Below are positions 14,016 through 23,184 of a stretch of 32,526 bases of DNA, one piece after another. The DNA is from Sulfuricurvum sp. Its GTDB lineage: Bacteria; Campylobacterota; Campylobacteria; Campylobacterales; Sulfurimonadaceae. The translations under genes were made by a program, and so were the position numbers. The DNA lies in the NCBI RefSeq assembly GCF_022759005.1, contig NZ_JAEMQA010000062.1, positions 1 to 32,526 on the forward strand, in the 5' to 3' direction. The notes beneath the pieces are model-generated. The model searched no databases. It was not told where the DNA came from and worked only from the letters and a program-made list of their open reading frames with translations. Position 1 is the stretch's first letter, and each line of letters starts with the position of its first letter.

Positions 14016-15413
14016 TTATCGCTTCATAGAAGAAGCGCCACCGACGACATATTTCAAATCGCTGTCGATAAATCGCAATCCTAGACCCATGAAAACATTC
14101 TGAGATTCCGGGTTAAGGAAATTGTCCCATCCACCGTACAGTTCGAGATGCTTGAGCATTTGATAGCGCACTTGAGCTTTGAGGTGGGCATGTGTTCCAC
14201 GCACATCGTTCACTGCATTAAAATCAAAGGCGTCCGCACTGAATTTGAGTTTATCATGGTTCATAAAATAATCAACCCCGACTCCGCCGGTCGATTCGAT
14301 TGCCCCAAAGCGGAGCAATGTATCATCGAATCGTTTCCCGTACTGTAACGAGTAATAGTTTTTCCCTTTTTCATGTTTAACCGGAAGAGTCGGTTTTGAA
14401 TAATCGTCCGTACTAATGAGATCAAACATATAGTATGTTTCCGGATTCGGAAGATAGTTTACACCCAAATAGACTTTGCCGTACTGATCGCGCATCATAT
14501 AATCGGTGTGCATTGCCACTTGCAATTCACTTGTGGTCAAACTGCCCAACATCGAATCAAGTTTTCCGAAAGTCTCTTCTCCGCTTTTGAAAAATGACCC
14601 CGCATTCGTAATCGTATCTTTGAGAGAGGATCGATTTTCGGTCAAAATAACGCTGACATTGTCTTCAATCTTGGTAAATTTATCGACCGCTTCAGGAAGT
14701 TTATGCTCTAGCGAACCGCTGATATTATCCATCCGTGTCGTCAATGAATTGATCCGAGCCATAATCTCCGGCAAATCTTTGTTGACGGTATCGGCTGTTT
14801 GCCCAAACCCTGCCGACATCGCTCTAAAATTAGCGATTGCAGCATGTAAATCGTCTCTGTTCTCTACGATTACTCCATCAAGATTCACACCCACATTTCG
14901 GAATGCAATAATGGCATCTTGGATCGCTTTTCGGTGCTCTTCATCCAGCGTCGATCTAAAATCGCGCAAAAGCAATTCAAGCTCTTTAGCCGCAGCATTT
15001 ACTGAATCACTCGTTTGATCGAAGGAAGCATATCGCTTTGATTGTGAGAGGACTCCTCCGTTTTGCATATAAGCATTTGAATCACCGACGACGATATTAA
15101 TCACTTTCGATCCCAATAGCGACTCTTGTGCGACAATGACCGAAGAATCATTCGGGATTTTAACCCCTTTATCGATCATAAGGGTCAGCTTTACCCTTTT
15201 TCCCTCAATGCTCAGATCATTGACATCTCCGATCGTGACACCGTTCATCAGTACATGAGTATGCTTTTCTATCCCCGAAGCATCTTCAATGTAAGCTTCT
15301 ATCAGATACCCCTCTTTGCCCCATTTACCAAGTGATGTCACTTGTGTCGAAAGAAACAGCAGAGCACCCAGTGCCATGACAACAAAAAGACCGATTTTCG
15401 CTTCCAGTTTCAT
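14016..15413 (-). CDS. MCE-domain (MlaD-like) protein with beta-rich C-terminal domain
   Basis: A 465-residue protein anchored in the inner membrane by one N-terminal helix (about 6-25). The MCE domain follows (about 38-115, VLMNGVTIGDVNDLSIEG). A long helical region then contains several 'thumb'-like segments (about 130-295). MCE proteins form rings or tubes that carry lipids between the two membranes. Residues about 310-465 differ from E. coli MlaD: they alternate polar and hydrophobic residues with aromatic ends (LKAQVRYQMLKHLELYGGWD, VFMGLGLRF), which looks like a beta-barrel or beta-sheet domain. The ribosome site is GAGGAAA. The start is 11 bases after the stop of lptD, so lipid and LPS transport are encoded together. 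No MlaE or MlaF partner is in the window. Confidence 0.85.
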   Translation of the reverse strand: MKLEAKIGLFVVMALGALLFLSTQVTSLGKWGKEGYLIEAYIEDASGIEKHTHVLMNGVTIGDVNDLSIEGKRVKLTLMIDKGVKIPNDSSVIVAQESLLGSKVINIVVGDSNAYMQNGGVLSQSKRYASFDQTSDSVNAAAKELELLLRDFRSTLDEEHRKAIQDAIIAFRNVGVNLDGVIVENRDDLHAAIANFRAMSAGFGQTADTVNKDLPEIMARINSLTTRMDNISGSLEHKLPEAVDKFTKIEDNVSVILTENRSSLKDTITNAGSFFKSGEETFGKLDSMLGSLTTSELQVAMHTDYMMRDQYGKVYLGVNYLPNPETYYMFDLISTDDYSKPTLPVKHEKGKNYYSLQYGKRFDDTLLRFGAIESTGGVGVDYFMNHDKLKFSADAFDFNAVNDVRGTHAHLKAQVRYQMLKHLELYGGWDNFLNPESQNVFMGLGLRFIDSDLKYVVGGASSMKR

Positions 15414-15424
15414 ACGTTTCCTCT

Positions 15425-17566
15425 CTAATTTTTGGTGCGTTTATAATTAAATTCTGAGCCACCAATCGGTTTTAAAATAATGCTAATGAAAATATATGAG
15501 TCATTCACTGAGTCACTAGCATACGTATTCGTTAAAACTGGACGACGATTTTGTACAAATCGAATTCCTAAATCGAAACAACGTTGCGAATACAATAGCC
15601 CAACCTCACCTCGTTTCATCAACGATTCATGATAGTCGTATGCCACATTCATAAAATATCTATAAAAACGATTATACCGATATGCTGCATCTGCTGTCCA
15701 ATATGATGCATAAGTTGGAATATTATTTCTTAGTTGGTCACTGTAATAGTGACCAATGCCGGCTGTGATAATTTCACTATTATAGCGCAATGTATTTTGC
15801 TCTTTTGTAATTCGGTTACGATCATGATTAAAAGCAGTTTGATTATAAATCGAAATAGCTTCACTAATTTTCCACTCTAATTCATTTTGCAGTTCGCCGT
15901 AATAGCTCCCCTGATCGTCGTATCGAAAGTTTTGAGATAAACGGTCCATCAATGCTTGGTGCCCATTTTTAAACAAATAGTTATTAAATCCCATCGATAA
16001 AGTGTCAGAAGGATTAGAAAGGGTATAAAACTCGCATGCTGGATTTGTGTTGCCTGCAACACATTCTCCGTTTGAATGATACGTTTTATAATACCCGCTA
16101 TAATAACGACTCCCCGCTGACGTATAACCTGCAAAAGGATTGAGGATATGTGTCAAATTTTGATCATATGATTTGACTAAAGTCGTACCAATATTAAATG
16201 TATGATCAAGCTGAGCATATTTTCCCTGTTCATATATGCTACCAGTTTCATTTGGTCGTTCATTCGCATAAAATCCGATCACTTTTGCCGAAGCGTTAGA
16301 TGTATAACTTACTTCAATCAAATCATCGAATAATGCTGTTTGCAAGGTTAGCGGAACATTGAAATTCCCTTCTATCGCCCTTTTTCCCGTAGGACGATAG
16401 TAATGTGTTGCGGTTGCATCACCACTCACAAGTAGATAATCATCGAAAAAGCTCTTTAGATAACGATGATAATGGAGTGTTGGAAGGGTTTGTATTGTTT
16501 CTCCGTTACTATTCACATTCAAATATTGATAGTGTTTAAAATAGCTTCCATAATAATCATTTTTATTACTGTAATAAAAGTTAATACGGGATAAGATTTG
16601 ATTTGCCGTTATATTTTTTGTTTCATCACTTTGCTGAAGGTTGAGATAATCGACATCGTTCATCCACTTCCCGTCCACATAGAGTCCCGATTCTCCTTCA
16701 AGATCCAAATCGAACCACTCCCGCAAAGGAGCATTATGCCGATATTTAACATCGTATCCATAGTGCTTGATATGAGCTAAATCATGTTCTAACGCATATG
16801 GACTTTGTTCTTTAAAATACCCAAAGCGAAGTGAACCTTGTGAAGATGCCGTGTCAACAAAGCGAAAATCACCATATATTCCTGAACCGCGAGAAGTGCG
16901 AATTTGAGGACGAAGTTCCAAATCCCACCAGTTTCTAGGTGCGAAATAGATCGGCTGCATGTACCGAAAACCTTCTGTGCTTGATACCCCAAATGTCGGA
17001 ATCAATAATCCGCTTCGACGTGTTTTGTCCGTCGAATAGCCAAAATACGGAAGATAAAAAACCGGAACGTCTTCAATTTCTAAACGGGCATTGTACAAAT
17101 TGACCCACATATTGTCCGTATTATAATCACCACTACTAAAACGGATTTTCCACAGTGGATCCGCCGAATTACACCCAGACACCATTCCGTTTTTTAAATC
17201 AATATCATGTTCACACGATTGTGCCTCAGCACTGCTTATCCATAAGCCACTTTCCTGATCGATCCCGTAATAGGGAGCAGAATATCGGGTATCGTCTACA
17301 AAATTTATTCGAGAATAATGACTGATCGTATGGTACTGTCCCCCTTTGAAGACATTGACTTTTCCGGACGCTTCCATAACGCTGGTATTACGATCATACG
17401 TCAGCTGATCAGCACTGATAATCTGATCTTGATAAAGCGCAACAGGATTCCCTGTCGCAGTAGCAATTGAACCGTTGGCATCAACATTGGTGCCATAAAG
17501 TTCTACACGATCTTCACCCAAAAGCACAGTTGATGCGATCAAGCTGATCCAATATAACTTATCCAT
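15425..17566 (-). CDS. lptD: LPS-assembly outer-membrane protein LptD
   Basis: A 713-residue LptD/OstA/Imp homologue. A short signal peptide (about 1-16) precedes a periplasmic beta-jellyroll (about 20-110, ATATGNPVALYQDQIISAD, typical of OstA domains). A large beta-barrel follows, with the family motif VFYLPYFGYSTDKTRRSGLLIP (split around residues 169-190). It inserts LPS into the outer leaflet together with the lipoprotein LptE. Five cysteines are seen: Cys118, Cys132, two near residues 500-515, and one near 660. The spacing is unlike the 31/173/724/725 set of E. coli, so disulfide pairing must differ. The start overlaps the RDD gene stop by eight bases (ATGGATAA). A possible LptM-like lipoprotein is encoded at 24598-24723. 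Confidence 0.93.
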   Translation of the reverse strand: MDKLYWISLIASTVLLGEDRVELYGTNVDANGSIATATGNPVALYQDQIISADQLTYDRNTSVMEASGKVNVFKGGQYHTISHYSRINFVDDTRYSAPYYGIDQESGLWISSAEAQSCEHDIDLKNGMVSGCNSADPLWKIRFSSGDYNTDNMWVNLYNARLEIEDVPVFYLPYFGYSTDKTRRSGLLIPTFGVSSTEGFRYMQPIYFAPRNWWDLELRPQIRTSRGSGIYGDFRFVDTASSQGSLRFGYFKEQSPYALEHDLAHIKHYGYDVKYRHNAPLREWFDLDLEGESGLYVDGKWMNDVDYLNLQQSDETKNITANQILSRINFYYSNKNDYYGSYFKHYQYLNVNSNGETIQTLPTLHYHRYLKSFFDDYLLVSGDATATHYYRPTGKRAIEGNFNVPLTLQTALFDDLIEVSYTSNASAKVIGFYANERPNETGSIYEQGKYAQLDHTFNIGTTLVKSYDQNLTHILNPFAGYTSAGSRYYSGYYKTYHSNGECVAGNTNPACEFYTLSNPSDTLSMGFNNYLFKNGHQALMDRLSQNFRYDDQGSYYGELQNELEWKISEAISIYNQTAFNHDRNRITKEQNTLRYNSEIITAGIGHYYSDQLRNNIPTYASYWTADAAYRYNRFYRYFMNVAYDYHESLMKRGEVGLLYSQRCFDLGIRFVQNRRPVLTNTYASDSVNDSYIFISIILKPIGGSEFNYKRTKN

Positions 17567-18008
17567 TAACTACCAACGTCCTTCCGGTTCGATCATGCCA
17601 ACTCCGACGATATGGATCAAGCATAGCCCAAATAAATCCGAGATAAAAAAGGATTTCACTGATAATCCGAAATACACTGCGGTTAAATGCGCTTAAAAAA
17701 CTGGGATTGGAGAGAGTAGCGATTTCAATAACACGAATTTTCATAATGATTTTTCCGATCGTCGCACCGTACTGCATCGTAAAAAATGTTTGATAGACAA
17801 TTTTGATCGCCATATATTCAAGAAGAAAACTATTGGTCACCGCAATCATAGCCTCTAACGTCGTCGCTTTCGAAATCGGCCCCGATAAAATTATGATCAA
17901 AATAATGGACAAAAGAACTTCATCGATTCCAAATGCAGCTGCGCGCTGCCGTATCGAAGCAAGCGTTAAATGCTCACGTTCCAAAAGGGAATCGAGTTTT
18001 TCATCCAT
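17559..18008 (-). CDS. RDD-family membrane protein
   Basis: A 149-residue protein with three hydrophobic segments (about 30-48, 55-78 and 113-130). The RDD-type features are an early Arg and Asp (RQRAAAFGIDEVLL), GATIGKIIMKIRV between helices, and the C-terminal RRSWHDRTGRTLVV. The function of RDD proteins is generally unknown; some are linked to Na+/H+ transport. The gene overlaps at both ends: its ATG shares the last base of the purD stop (TGATG), and its stop overlaps the lptD start by eight bases. Its position before lptD is notable but does not prove a role in envelope assembly. Confidence 0.85.
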   Translation of the reverse strand: MDEKLDSLLEREHLTLASIRQRAAAFGIDEVLLSIILIIILSGPISKATTLEAMIAVTNSFLLEYMAIKIVYQTFFTMQYGATIGKIIMKIRVIEIATLSNPSFLSAFNRSVFRIISEILFYLGFIWAMLDPYRRSWHDRTGRTLVVNG

Positions 18009-19276
18009 CAGCGAAGTGCCTGATACGCGATATCGCCACGCAATTTTTTACCCGCAAAATGAACTTGTCCGCAGAGCATGTAGGCACGGTCGCGCGCTTG
18101 CTTAATGCTCTCACCGACTCCGACACACACCAACACGCGTCCACCGGTAGCATAGAGTTTATCGTCTTCTTTGCTCACTCCCGCATAGGAAATATGGGTA
18201 TTTTCGATAATTTCATCATGATGAATCGCATCGACAATAATTTCTGCAGGTTCGGAATTATCATAGGGATAATTGCGGCTTGCCATAACGACACCGACGG
18301 CATATTTGTCATAAAATTCGACGTTGAGGGTATCGAGTTGTTTCGTCGCAGCTTTGTAAAACAACTCACTTGCAGGAGTCTTGAGCAACGGCATCAAAAT
18401 TTCACACTCCGGATCACCGAAACGGACGTTGAATTCCAAAGTAATCGGTTCACCGTTCACAATCATTAATCCGATAAAGAGAACTCCCTCAAACGGTGCC
18501 CCCTCTTGCTGCATCCCTGCAAGTGTAGGACGAACAATCCGATCTTTTACTTTTTCGTAAATCACATCATCAACAAGCGGAGTTGGAGCATACGCACCCA
18601 TCCCTCCGGTATTTGGTCCCTCATCGTTATCCAATAAGCGCTTATGATCTTGTGCCGCAGGAAGGAGGATAAAATCTTTCCCGTCACACAGAGCAAACAT
18701 CGACAGTTCATATCCGTCCAAAAACTCTTCGACGACAACCCTCTTACCGGCATCACCGAACGATTTGCCGCTGAGCATTTCAGAGACGGCAACTTTTGCT
18801 TCATCATGGCTCATCGCAATGATAACGCCCTTTCCTGCACACAAACCGTCCGCTTTGACAACGATCGGTGCACTCAGAGACTCGATAAATTTGAACGCAT
18901 CTCCGATATGATCGGTTTCGATGTAGCGCGCCGTCGGGATAGTGTATTTGGCCAAAAAGTTTTTCATATACACTTTTGACCCCTCTAACTGCGCTGCGGC
19001 TTTGCTTGGACCGAAAATCACCAATCCTTTGGCTTTGAACACATCGACAACACCATCACTGAGAGGTCCCTCTGGTCCTACAATCGTCAAATCGATTTTT
19101 TCTTCCCGTGCAAACTCGGCGAGTGCTTCATAGTCTTTGATGGCAACATTGATTCCCAACATTTCGGTAGCACCGTTACCCGGAGCGAAAAAAAGCTCAC
19201 TTACCGCAGGGTCTTGTTTCAACACCCGCCCGATTGAAAATTCGCGTCCGCCGCTACCGATTACCATTACTCGCAT
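18008..19276 (-). CDS. purD: Phosphoribosylamine-glycine ligase (GAR synthetase)
   Basis: A 422-residue ATP-grasp enzyme for the second step of purine synthesis: 5-phosphoribosylamine + glycine + ATP to GAR. The N-terminal region carries [15 protein letters not shown] (family: GGREHA). [10 protein letters not shown] and [15 protein letters not shown] follow. The ATP-grasp core contains [13 protein letters not shown] and the metal-binding [11 protein letters not shown] near the end. The start ATG is preceded by AAGGTGA (19286-19280). The His of the usual GGREHA is replaced by Phe-Ser here. The gene lies directly downstream of the 6S RNA gene with no clear promoter in the gap, so readthrough from 6S may supply its mRNA. 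Confidence 0.96.
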   Translation of the reverse strand: MRVMVIGSGGREFSIGRVLKQDPAVSELFFAPGNGATEMLGINVAIKDYEALAEFAREEKIDLTIVGPEGPLSDGVVDVFKAKGLVIFGPSKAAAQLEGSKVYMKNFLAKYTIPTARYIETDHIGDAFKFIESLSAPIVVKADGLCAGKGVIIAMSHDEAKVAVSEMLSGKSFGDAGKRVVVEEFLDGYELSMFALCDGKDFILLPAAQDHKRLLDNDEGPNTGGMGAYAPTPLVDDVIYEKVKDRIVRPTLAGMQQEGAPFEGVLFIGLMIVNGEPITLEFNVRFGDPECEILMPLLKTPASELFYKAATKQLDTLNVEFYDKYAVGVVMASRNYPYDNSEPAEIIVDAIHHDEIIENTHISYAGVSKEDDKLYATGGRVLVCVGVGESIKQARDRAYMLCGQVHFAGKKLRGDIAYQALR

Positions 19277-19315
19277 AGATCACCTTGAAAAAATTTAATT
19301 AGCTTATCCAAACCG

Positions 19316-19332
19316 TCCAAACACGCTTTGGA
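19316..19332 (-). other. Small hairpin between 6S RNA and purD
   Basis: A perfect 6-bp stem TCCAAA/TTTGGA with five-base loop GCGTG lies in the spacer upstream of purD. No T-tract follows directly; an AATTTTTT run begins about 20 bases later. Its role (attenuation, processing or none) is unknown. Confidence 0.3.
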
Positions 19333-19349
19333 TCAGATAATAAAGCCCG

Positions 19350-19534
19350 GGCGGGCGTTTCGCAGTAGCTTCGGTTCTCAAAGCCGAAAAAAGCCGCTCG
19401 AGCGTCTTTTCCGGCGACAATCTCTCACGTAAAAAATACATTCAAACGAGACCACCGACACTCAAAGACGACTACGGCTGCGACTCCATGAATATGTAGA
19501 ACCCTCAAAATGCGATTAGTCGCTTCACCCAGAG
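19350..19534 (-). ncRNA. ssrS: 6S RNA (epsilonproteobacterial 'purD motif')
   Basis: A gene-free stretch of nearly 300 bases upstream of purD folds, on the minus strand, into a rod of about 183 bases, the normal 6S length. The closing stem is TGGGTG (19531-19526) with CGCCCG (19357-19352). Next are CGCA (19514-19511) with TGCG (19364-19361) and GGTTCT (19503-19498) with AGAACC (19378-19373). A large central bubble follows, then AGCCG (19479-19475) with CGGCT (19396-19392) and GTCTTT (19469-19464) with AAAGAC (19409-19404). The terminal stem ends in a loop of five U residues near 19433. 6S RNA mimics an open promoter and sequesters vegetative RNA polymerase. A structured RNA upstream of purD is known in this class. 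A GC-rich GCCC/GGGC hairpin with TTTATTAT (19356-19337) may terminate it. Confidence 0.8.
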
Positions 19535-19540
19535 AATACA

Positions 19541-19546
19541 ATTATA
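19541..19546 (-). promoter_or_regulatory. -10 box of the 6S RNA gene
   Basis: TATAAT on the minus strand (19546 to 19541), with the predicted transcript start near 19534, exactly where the rod structure begins. It lies just after the hemD stop codon. Confidence 0.65.
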
Positions 19547-19570
19547 TCCTCAAAATGCTTAAAACGCAGA

Positions 19571-20209
19571 TCACTTTTGGGCAATATTTTGTGCCAATTC
19601 TACTGCCGATGCAACACTGGTTTTAGGGCTTACCAAGACCTCTTTAGCATTACTGAAAGCATCTCTTGTCGTTTTACCGATAGCTACAATACTATGGGTC
19701 GGAAGGATTGAATACGATGCGCAAAAACACGCTATAGATGATGGAGATGTAAAAACCAATATCGCATTCGACGCTATCGATATTCCCCGTGCTTCTTTAT
19801 TGCAGGTTGTCTCATACACTATCGCTTCATCGATCCATATCCCCTCAGTGCGCGCTGCCTCAACCCATTCAGTTGCGATCACTTTTGGACGCAGATAGAG
19901 CCACCGCTGAGAGCGACCTTTTGATTTCAGCAGTGCAAGAAGAGAGGTTCCGTATCCATCTCCGACTGCAACATGACTTGCACCCGCCTCCCGTGCGGCA
20001 TCTGCGGTACCTTCAGAGACACATATACACTGAAGACGTCCCCAGTCAATAGTATAATCTTCAAGTGCCAATACAGCTTGTTTAGAGGTCAGAATTATCC
20101 CGTCGTATCGGGTAAAATCAATCACCGGTTTTAAAAAAGAGATAGTGAGAATCGGGATATGAATGACTCCCGGATGGGGAGTTTTTGAGATCAGATAGAT
20201 CGGGCGCAA
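19571..20209 (-). CDS. hemD: Uroporphyrinogen-III synthase
   Basis: A 212-residue HemD-like protein that closes and inverts ring D of hydroxymethylbilane to give uroporphyrinogen III. Supporting segments are IYLISKTPHPGV at the N-terminus, YDGIILTSKQAVLAL (about 40-54), WLYLRPKVIATEW (about 100-112) and the family's VFTSPSSIACF (about 151-161), followed by IVAIGKTTRDA. The sequence is divergent, as is usual for HemD. The open frame extends upstream into guaA on the same strand. The first sensible start is TTG at 20209, with GAGG eight bases before it, 10 bases after the guaA stop. Genes guaA and hemD are thus probably cotranscribed. Confidence 0.85.
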   Translation of the reverse strand: MRPIYLISKTPHPGVIHIPILTISFLKPVIDFTRYDGIILTSKQAVLALEDYTIDWGRLQCICVSEGTADAAREAGASHVAVGDGYGTSLLALLKSKGRSQRWLYLRPKVIATEWVEAARTEGIWIDEAIVYETTCNKEARGISIASNAILVFTSPSSIACFCASYSILPTHSIVAIGKTTRDAFSNAKEVLVSPKTSVASAVELAQNIAQK

Positions 20210-20219
20210 AGGGTGCGCC

Positions 20220-21764
20220 TCATTCCCACTCAATCGTTGCGGGAGGTTTTGAGCTGATGTCATACACAACGCGATTAATTCCGTCCACTTCGTTGATGAT
20301 ACGACGGCTGATACGCTCCAACAACGTGTGCGGAAGATGGGCAAACGTTGCCGTCATCCCGTCTACCGCTTCGACGACACGAACACATACGGTATTGTCA
20401 TACGTACGGTTATCACCCATAACCCCGACTGATTTGACGTTCAAAAGAACGGCAAACGCTTGCCATGTTTTGGTGTAGTATCCACTCGCTTTGAGTTCGT
20501 CGAGTAAAATAGCATCCGCTTCACGCAGCAAATCCAAATCCGGTTTGTTCACCTCACCCATGATGCGGATACCCAAACCTGGTCCAGGGAACGGATGGCG
20601 ATTCACCAAAGACTCAGGGAGACCGAGTTCGATCCCAAGTTTACGCACTTCGTCTTTGAACAGATCACGCAACGGCTCAATCAGTTCGAAATCCATCCAA
20701 TCAGGCAATCCGCCGACGTTATGATGCGATTTGATCGTGACGGATGGACCATTCACTGAAACCGATTCAATAACGTCGGGATAGAGTGTCCCCTGCGCGA
20801 GGAATTTGATCCCGTCATGTTTTTTCGCTTCGGCTTCAAATACTTCGATAAACGTATGCCCGATGATTTTGCGTTTCTGCTCCGGATCGGTTACACCTGC
20901 AAGTTTTCCGAGGAAATTATCGGCCGCATCCGCCACGATGAGAGGTACTTTGAGGTGTACTTTGAAAATATTTTCAACCGACTCGCGTTCCCCCTTGCGG
21001 AGCAATCCGTTATCAACGAAAACAGGAATCAATTGATCCCCAATCGCTTCGTACAACAATGCCGCAACAACCGAAGAGTCAACACCGCCGCTGAGGGCAC
21101 AGAGAACTTTCCCCTCACCCACTTGGGCACGGATTTTGACGATCTGCTCTTTGAGAAAATGCCCCATATCCCATTTTTCGGTAATGCCGCAGATTTTGCG
21201 GGCAAAGTTGCGGAGCATCAAATACCCCTCTTCGGAGTGGTTGACCTCTGGGTGATATTGCATCGCATAGATTTGGCGTGATTCATCGGCAATCGCCGCA
21301 TACGGAGAGTTCGGAGAATAAGCGATCGGTACGAAACCTTCCGGCAATCTATCTACTTTGTCTGAATGGCTCATCCAAACGACACGCTCATCCTCACACC
21401 CTTCAAACAAAACGGAATGTTGCGTCATATCGATGGTGAGTTCCGCTTTGCCGTATTCATGGTGATCGCTTCGTATAACGCTTCCGCCGAAATCGACGGC
21501 AATACGTTGCATACCGTAACAAATTCCAAGTACCGGAATGCCCAGAGTATACACCCCTTGATCCACTTCATAAGCGTCTTTATTGTACACGGATGAAGGT
21601 CCGCCGCTGAGGATAATCCCTTTTGGATTTTTAGCTTTGATCGCATCGATTTTAGTGTGATACGGAAGTACTTCACAGTACACTTTATCTTCACGGAGTC
21701 GTCGGGCGATCAACTGTGTATACTGTGAACCAAAATCAAGAACGATAATACTGACATCTTTCAC
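20220..21764 (-). CDS. guaA: GMP synthase (glutamine-hydrolysing)
   Basis: A 514-residue enzyme that converts XMP + glutamine + ATP to GMP. The class I glutamine amidotransferase domain (about 1-195) has GGPSSVY, the nucleophile Cys82 in GICYGMQ, and the catalytic His/Glu in [12 protein letters not shown]. The ATP pyrophosphatase domain follows, with PP-loop LSGGVDSSV (about 224-232). The C-terminal dimerisation domain ends in the conserved KPPATIEWE. The start codon is GTG at 21764 with AAAGG seven bases upstream. It is divergent from the antiporter gene. Together with purD it places two purine genes in one neighbourhood, separated by hemD and 6S RNA. Confidence 0.97.
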   Translation of the reverse strand: MKDVSIIVLDFGSQYTQLIARRLREDKVYCEVLPYHTKIDAIKAKNPKGIILSGGPSSVYNKDAYEVDQGVYTLGIPVLGICYGMQRIAVDFGGSVIRSDHHEYGKAELTIDMTQHSVLFEGCEDERVVWMSHSDKVDRLPEGFVPIAYSPNSPYAAIADESRQIYAMQYHPEVNHSEEGYLMLRNFARKICGITEKWDMGHFLKEQIVKIRAQVGEGKVLCALSGGVDSSVVAALLYEAIGDQLIPVFVDNGLLRKGERESVENIFKVHLKVPLIVADAADNFLGKLAGVTDPEQKRKIIGHTFIEVFEAEAKKHDGIKFLAQGTLYPDVIESVSVNGPSVTIKSHHNVGGLPDWMDFELIEPLRDLFKDEVRKLGIELGLPESLVNRHPFPGPGLGIRIMGEVNKPDLDLLREADAILLDELKASGYYTKTWQAFAVLLNVKSVGVMGDNRTYDNTVCVRVVEAVDGMTATFAHLPHTLLERISRRIINEVDGINRVVYDISSKPPATIEWE

Positions 21765-21825
21765 GCTTTAGCCTTTGTGATCATTATTAATGCAAAAGGA
21801 TACTCTAAACTTGTTTAAGATTTGA

Positions 21826-21831
21826 TACAAT
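21826..21831 (+). promoter_or_regulatory. -10 box for the antiporter gene
   Basis: TACAAT at 21826-21831 predicts a start near 21838 and a leader of under 20 bases with GAGG at 21843-21846. Confidence 0.45.
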
Positions 21832-21855
21832 CACACAAAAAAGAGGCTTTATTTG

Positions 21856-23184
21856 ATGGAAAATAGTACCACACTTGTTTTAATTAACCTTTTGATTATT
21901 ATCATAGCCTCTCTTTGGAGCTCTAAAAAAACGGGGATTGCCGATGTTCTTTTTTACCTCATTGGAGGACTTTTGGCCGTCAATATCCATGTACTCTCAC
22001 CTCATTCTTCGATCATTGAGACCTTTGCTTTTATCGGAACCATTTTTCTCTTTTTCTATCTGGGACTCGAAGAGAACCTAAAAAGTTTTGTCAAAGGGGT
22101 AAAAAGCGGCTGGAAAATTGCTATTGCCGGAATCATCCTCCCTTTTGCCGCTATTTATCTTGTTACCTATTTACTGACTCACGATGTCATCAAATCCCTC
22201 GTCTTCGGAATGGCATTCGCCCCGACTTCCATCGGAATCGCTTTTTTAACCCTTAATACTCTCACTTTCAGTGCGAAATCACGTCTTCAACCGATTATCG
22301 TAGCTGCTGCTCTGACCGACGACGTCCTCTCACTGATTCTGTGGGGAGTACTCGGAGGGATTCTCGTTTCACTACAACAGTCAGCCTCTTTGCAAATTTC
22401 GCTCGATTCGATTGGAGCGTTAATGGTTCATCCCGTCTCCAACTTCCTTTTTTTCAGCATTGTCATGGGGCTTATCGCTTATCTGTTTTTTCTCTTTAAT
22501 CCTACCGCTTCACTCAAAAAAGAGAGCCCCATTTTACTTTGGCTGAATAAAACCAAAAGTACAATTTACCACCATGCCGGTGCCGTCAATTTTTTAGGGC
22601 GTCAAGAGATTAATACTGCCATTGTTATTATGATATTCCTTGCATTTATCGGCTCGTATATTGCAGAATTTTTTGAAACCAGCGTAGCACTCGGAGCGTA
22701 TTTTATGGGATTAATCATCAACAAAGATCATTTTTCGCACAAAGGTGAATCAAACGATGAACTTTTTCATGATGCGATCGAAAAACTACGTTTTTTAACT
22801 CTCTACTTTTTTGCTCCGATTTTTTTCATCAGTATTGGATTGCATATGGAAATAGCCAGTGTTTCACTGCTTCTAAGTGTCCTTAGCAAAGCAGTTTTAT
22901 TAGCGGCCGTTTTATTTGGAGGTCAGTTCTTAGCAGCTTCTTTCACCGCGCACTATATCAATGGTCTCTCTTGGCGCTCATCTTCGTTGATCGGAATCGC
23001 TATGCAAGGGCGTGCTGAAGTAACCTTTCTCGTTGCCATGTCAGCTTTTTCGATGAAGCTGATCGACAGCGGTGATTTGCTTCTGATCTCTGTGAGCGCC
23101 TTTATTCTAAATTTAAGTGTCCCGTTTTTACTCAAAATGGCAGCACATTATCATGAAAAACACGATCAAGCAGAAACAATATAA
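21856..23184 (+). CDS. Cation:proton antiporter, CPA2/KefB type
   Basis: A 442-residue membrane protein with about 12 helices and the Na+/H+ exchanger domain over nearly its full length. Family features: IGTIFLFFYLGLEENLKSF (about 57-75), MAFAPTSIGIAFLTL (about 115-129), ALTDDVLSLILWG with the paired-aspartate region (about 153-165), and AMQGRAEVTFLVAM (about 380-393). There is no TrkA-N or RCK regulatory domain, unlike full KefB/KefC. It likely exchanges Na+ or K+ for H+ in the inner membrane; the ion cannot be told from sequence. A TTG at 21853 is also possible as start, being better spaced from GAGG. Its last 19 bases overlap the 3' end of nadB on the other strand. Confidence 0.88.
   Translation: MENSTTLVLINLLIIIIASLWSSKKTGIADVLFYLIGGLLAVNIHVLSPHSSIIETFAFIGTIFLFFYLGLEENLKSFVKGVKSGWKIAIAGIILPFAAIYLVTYLLTHDVIKSLVFGMAFAPTSIGIAFLTLNTLTFSAKSRLQPIIVAAALTDDVLSLILWGVLGGILVSLQQSASLQISLDSIGALMVHPVSNFLFFSIVMGLIAYLFFLFNPTASLKKESPILLWLNKTKSTIYHHAGAVNFLGRQEINTAIVIMIFLAFIGSYIAEFFETSVALGAYFMGLIINKDHFSHKGESNDELFHDAIEKLRFLTLYFFAPIFFISIGLHMEIASVSLLLSVLSKAVLLAAVLFGGQFLAASFTAHYINGLSWRSSSLIGIAMQGRAEVTFLVAMSAFSMKLIDSGDLLLISVSAFILNLSVPFLLKMAAHYHEKHDQAETI

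Noticed and set aside
19277-19570. Purine riboswitch, tmRNA or RNase P RNA upstream of purD
   Set aside because: None of the conserved cores of these RNAs is present; the rod-like fold, length and position fit 6S RNA better.
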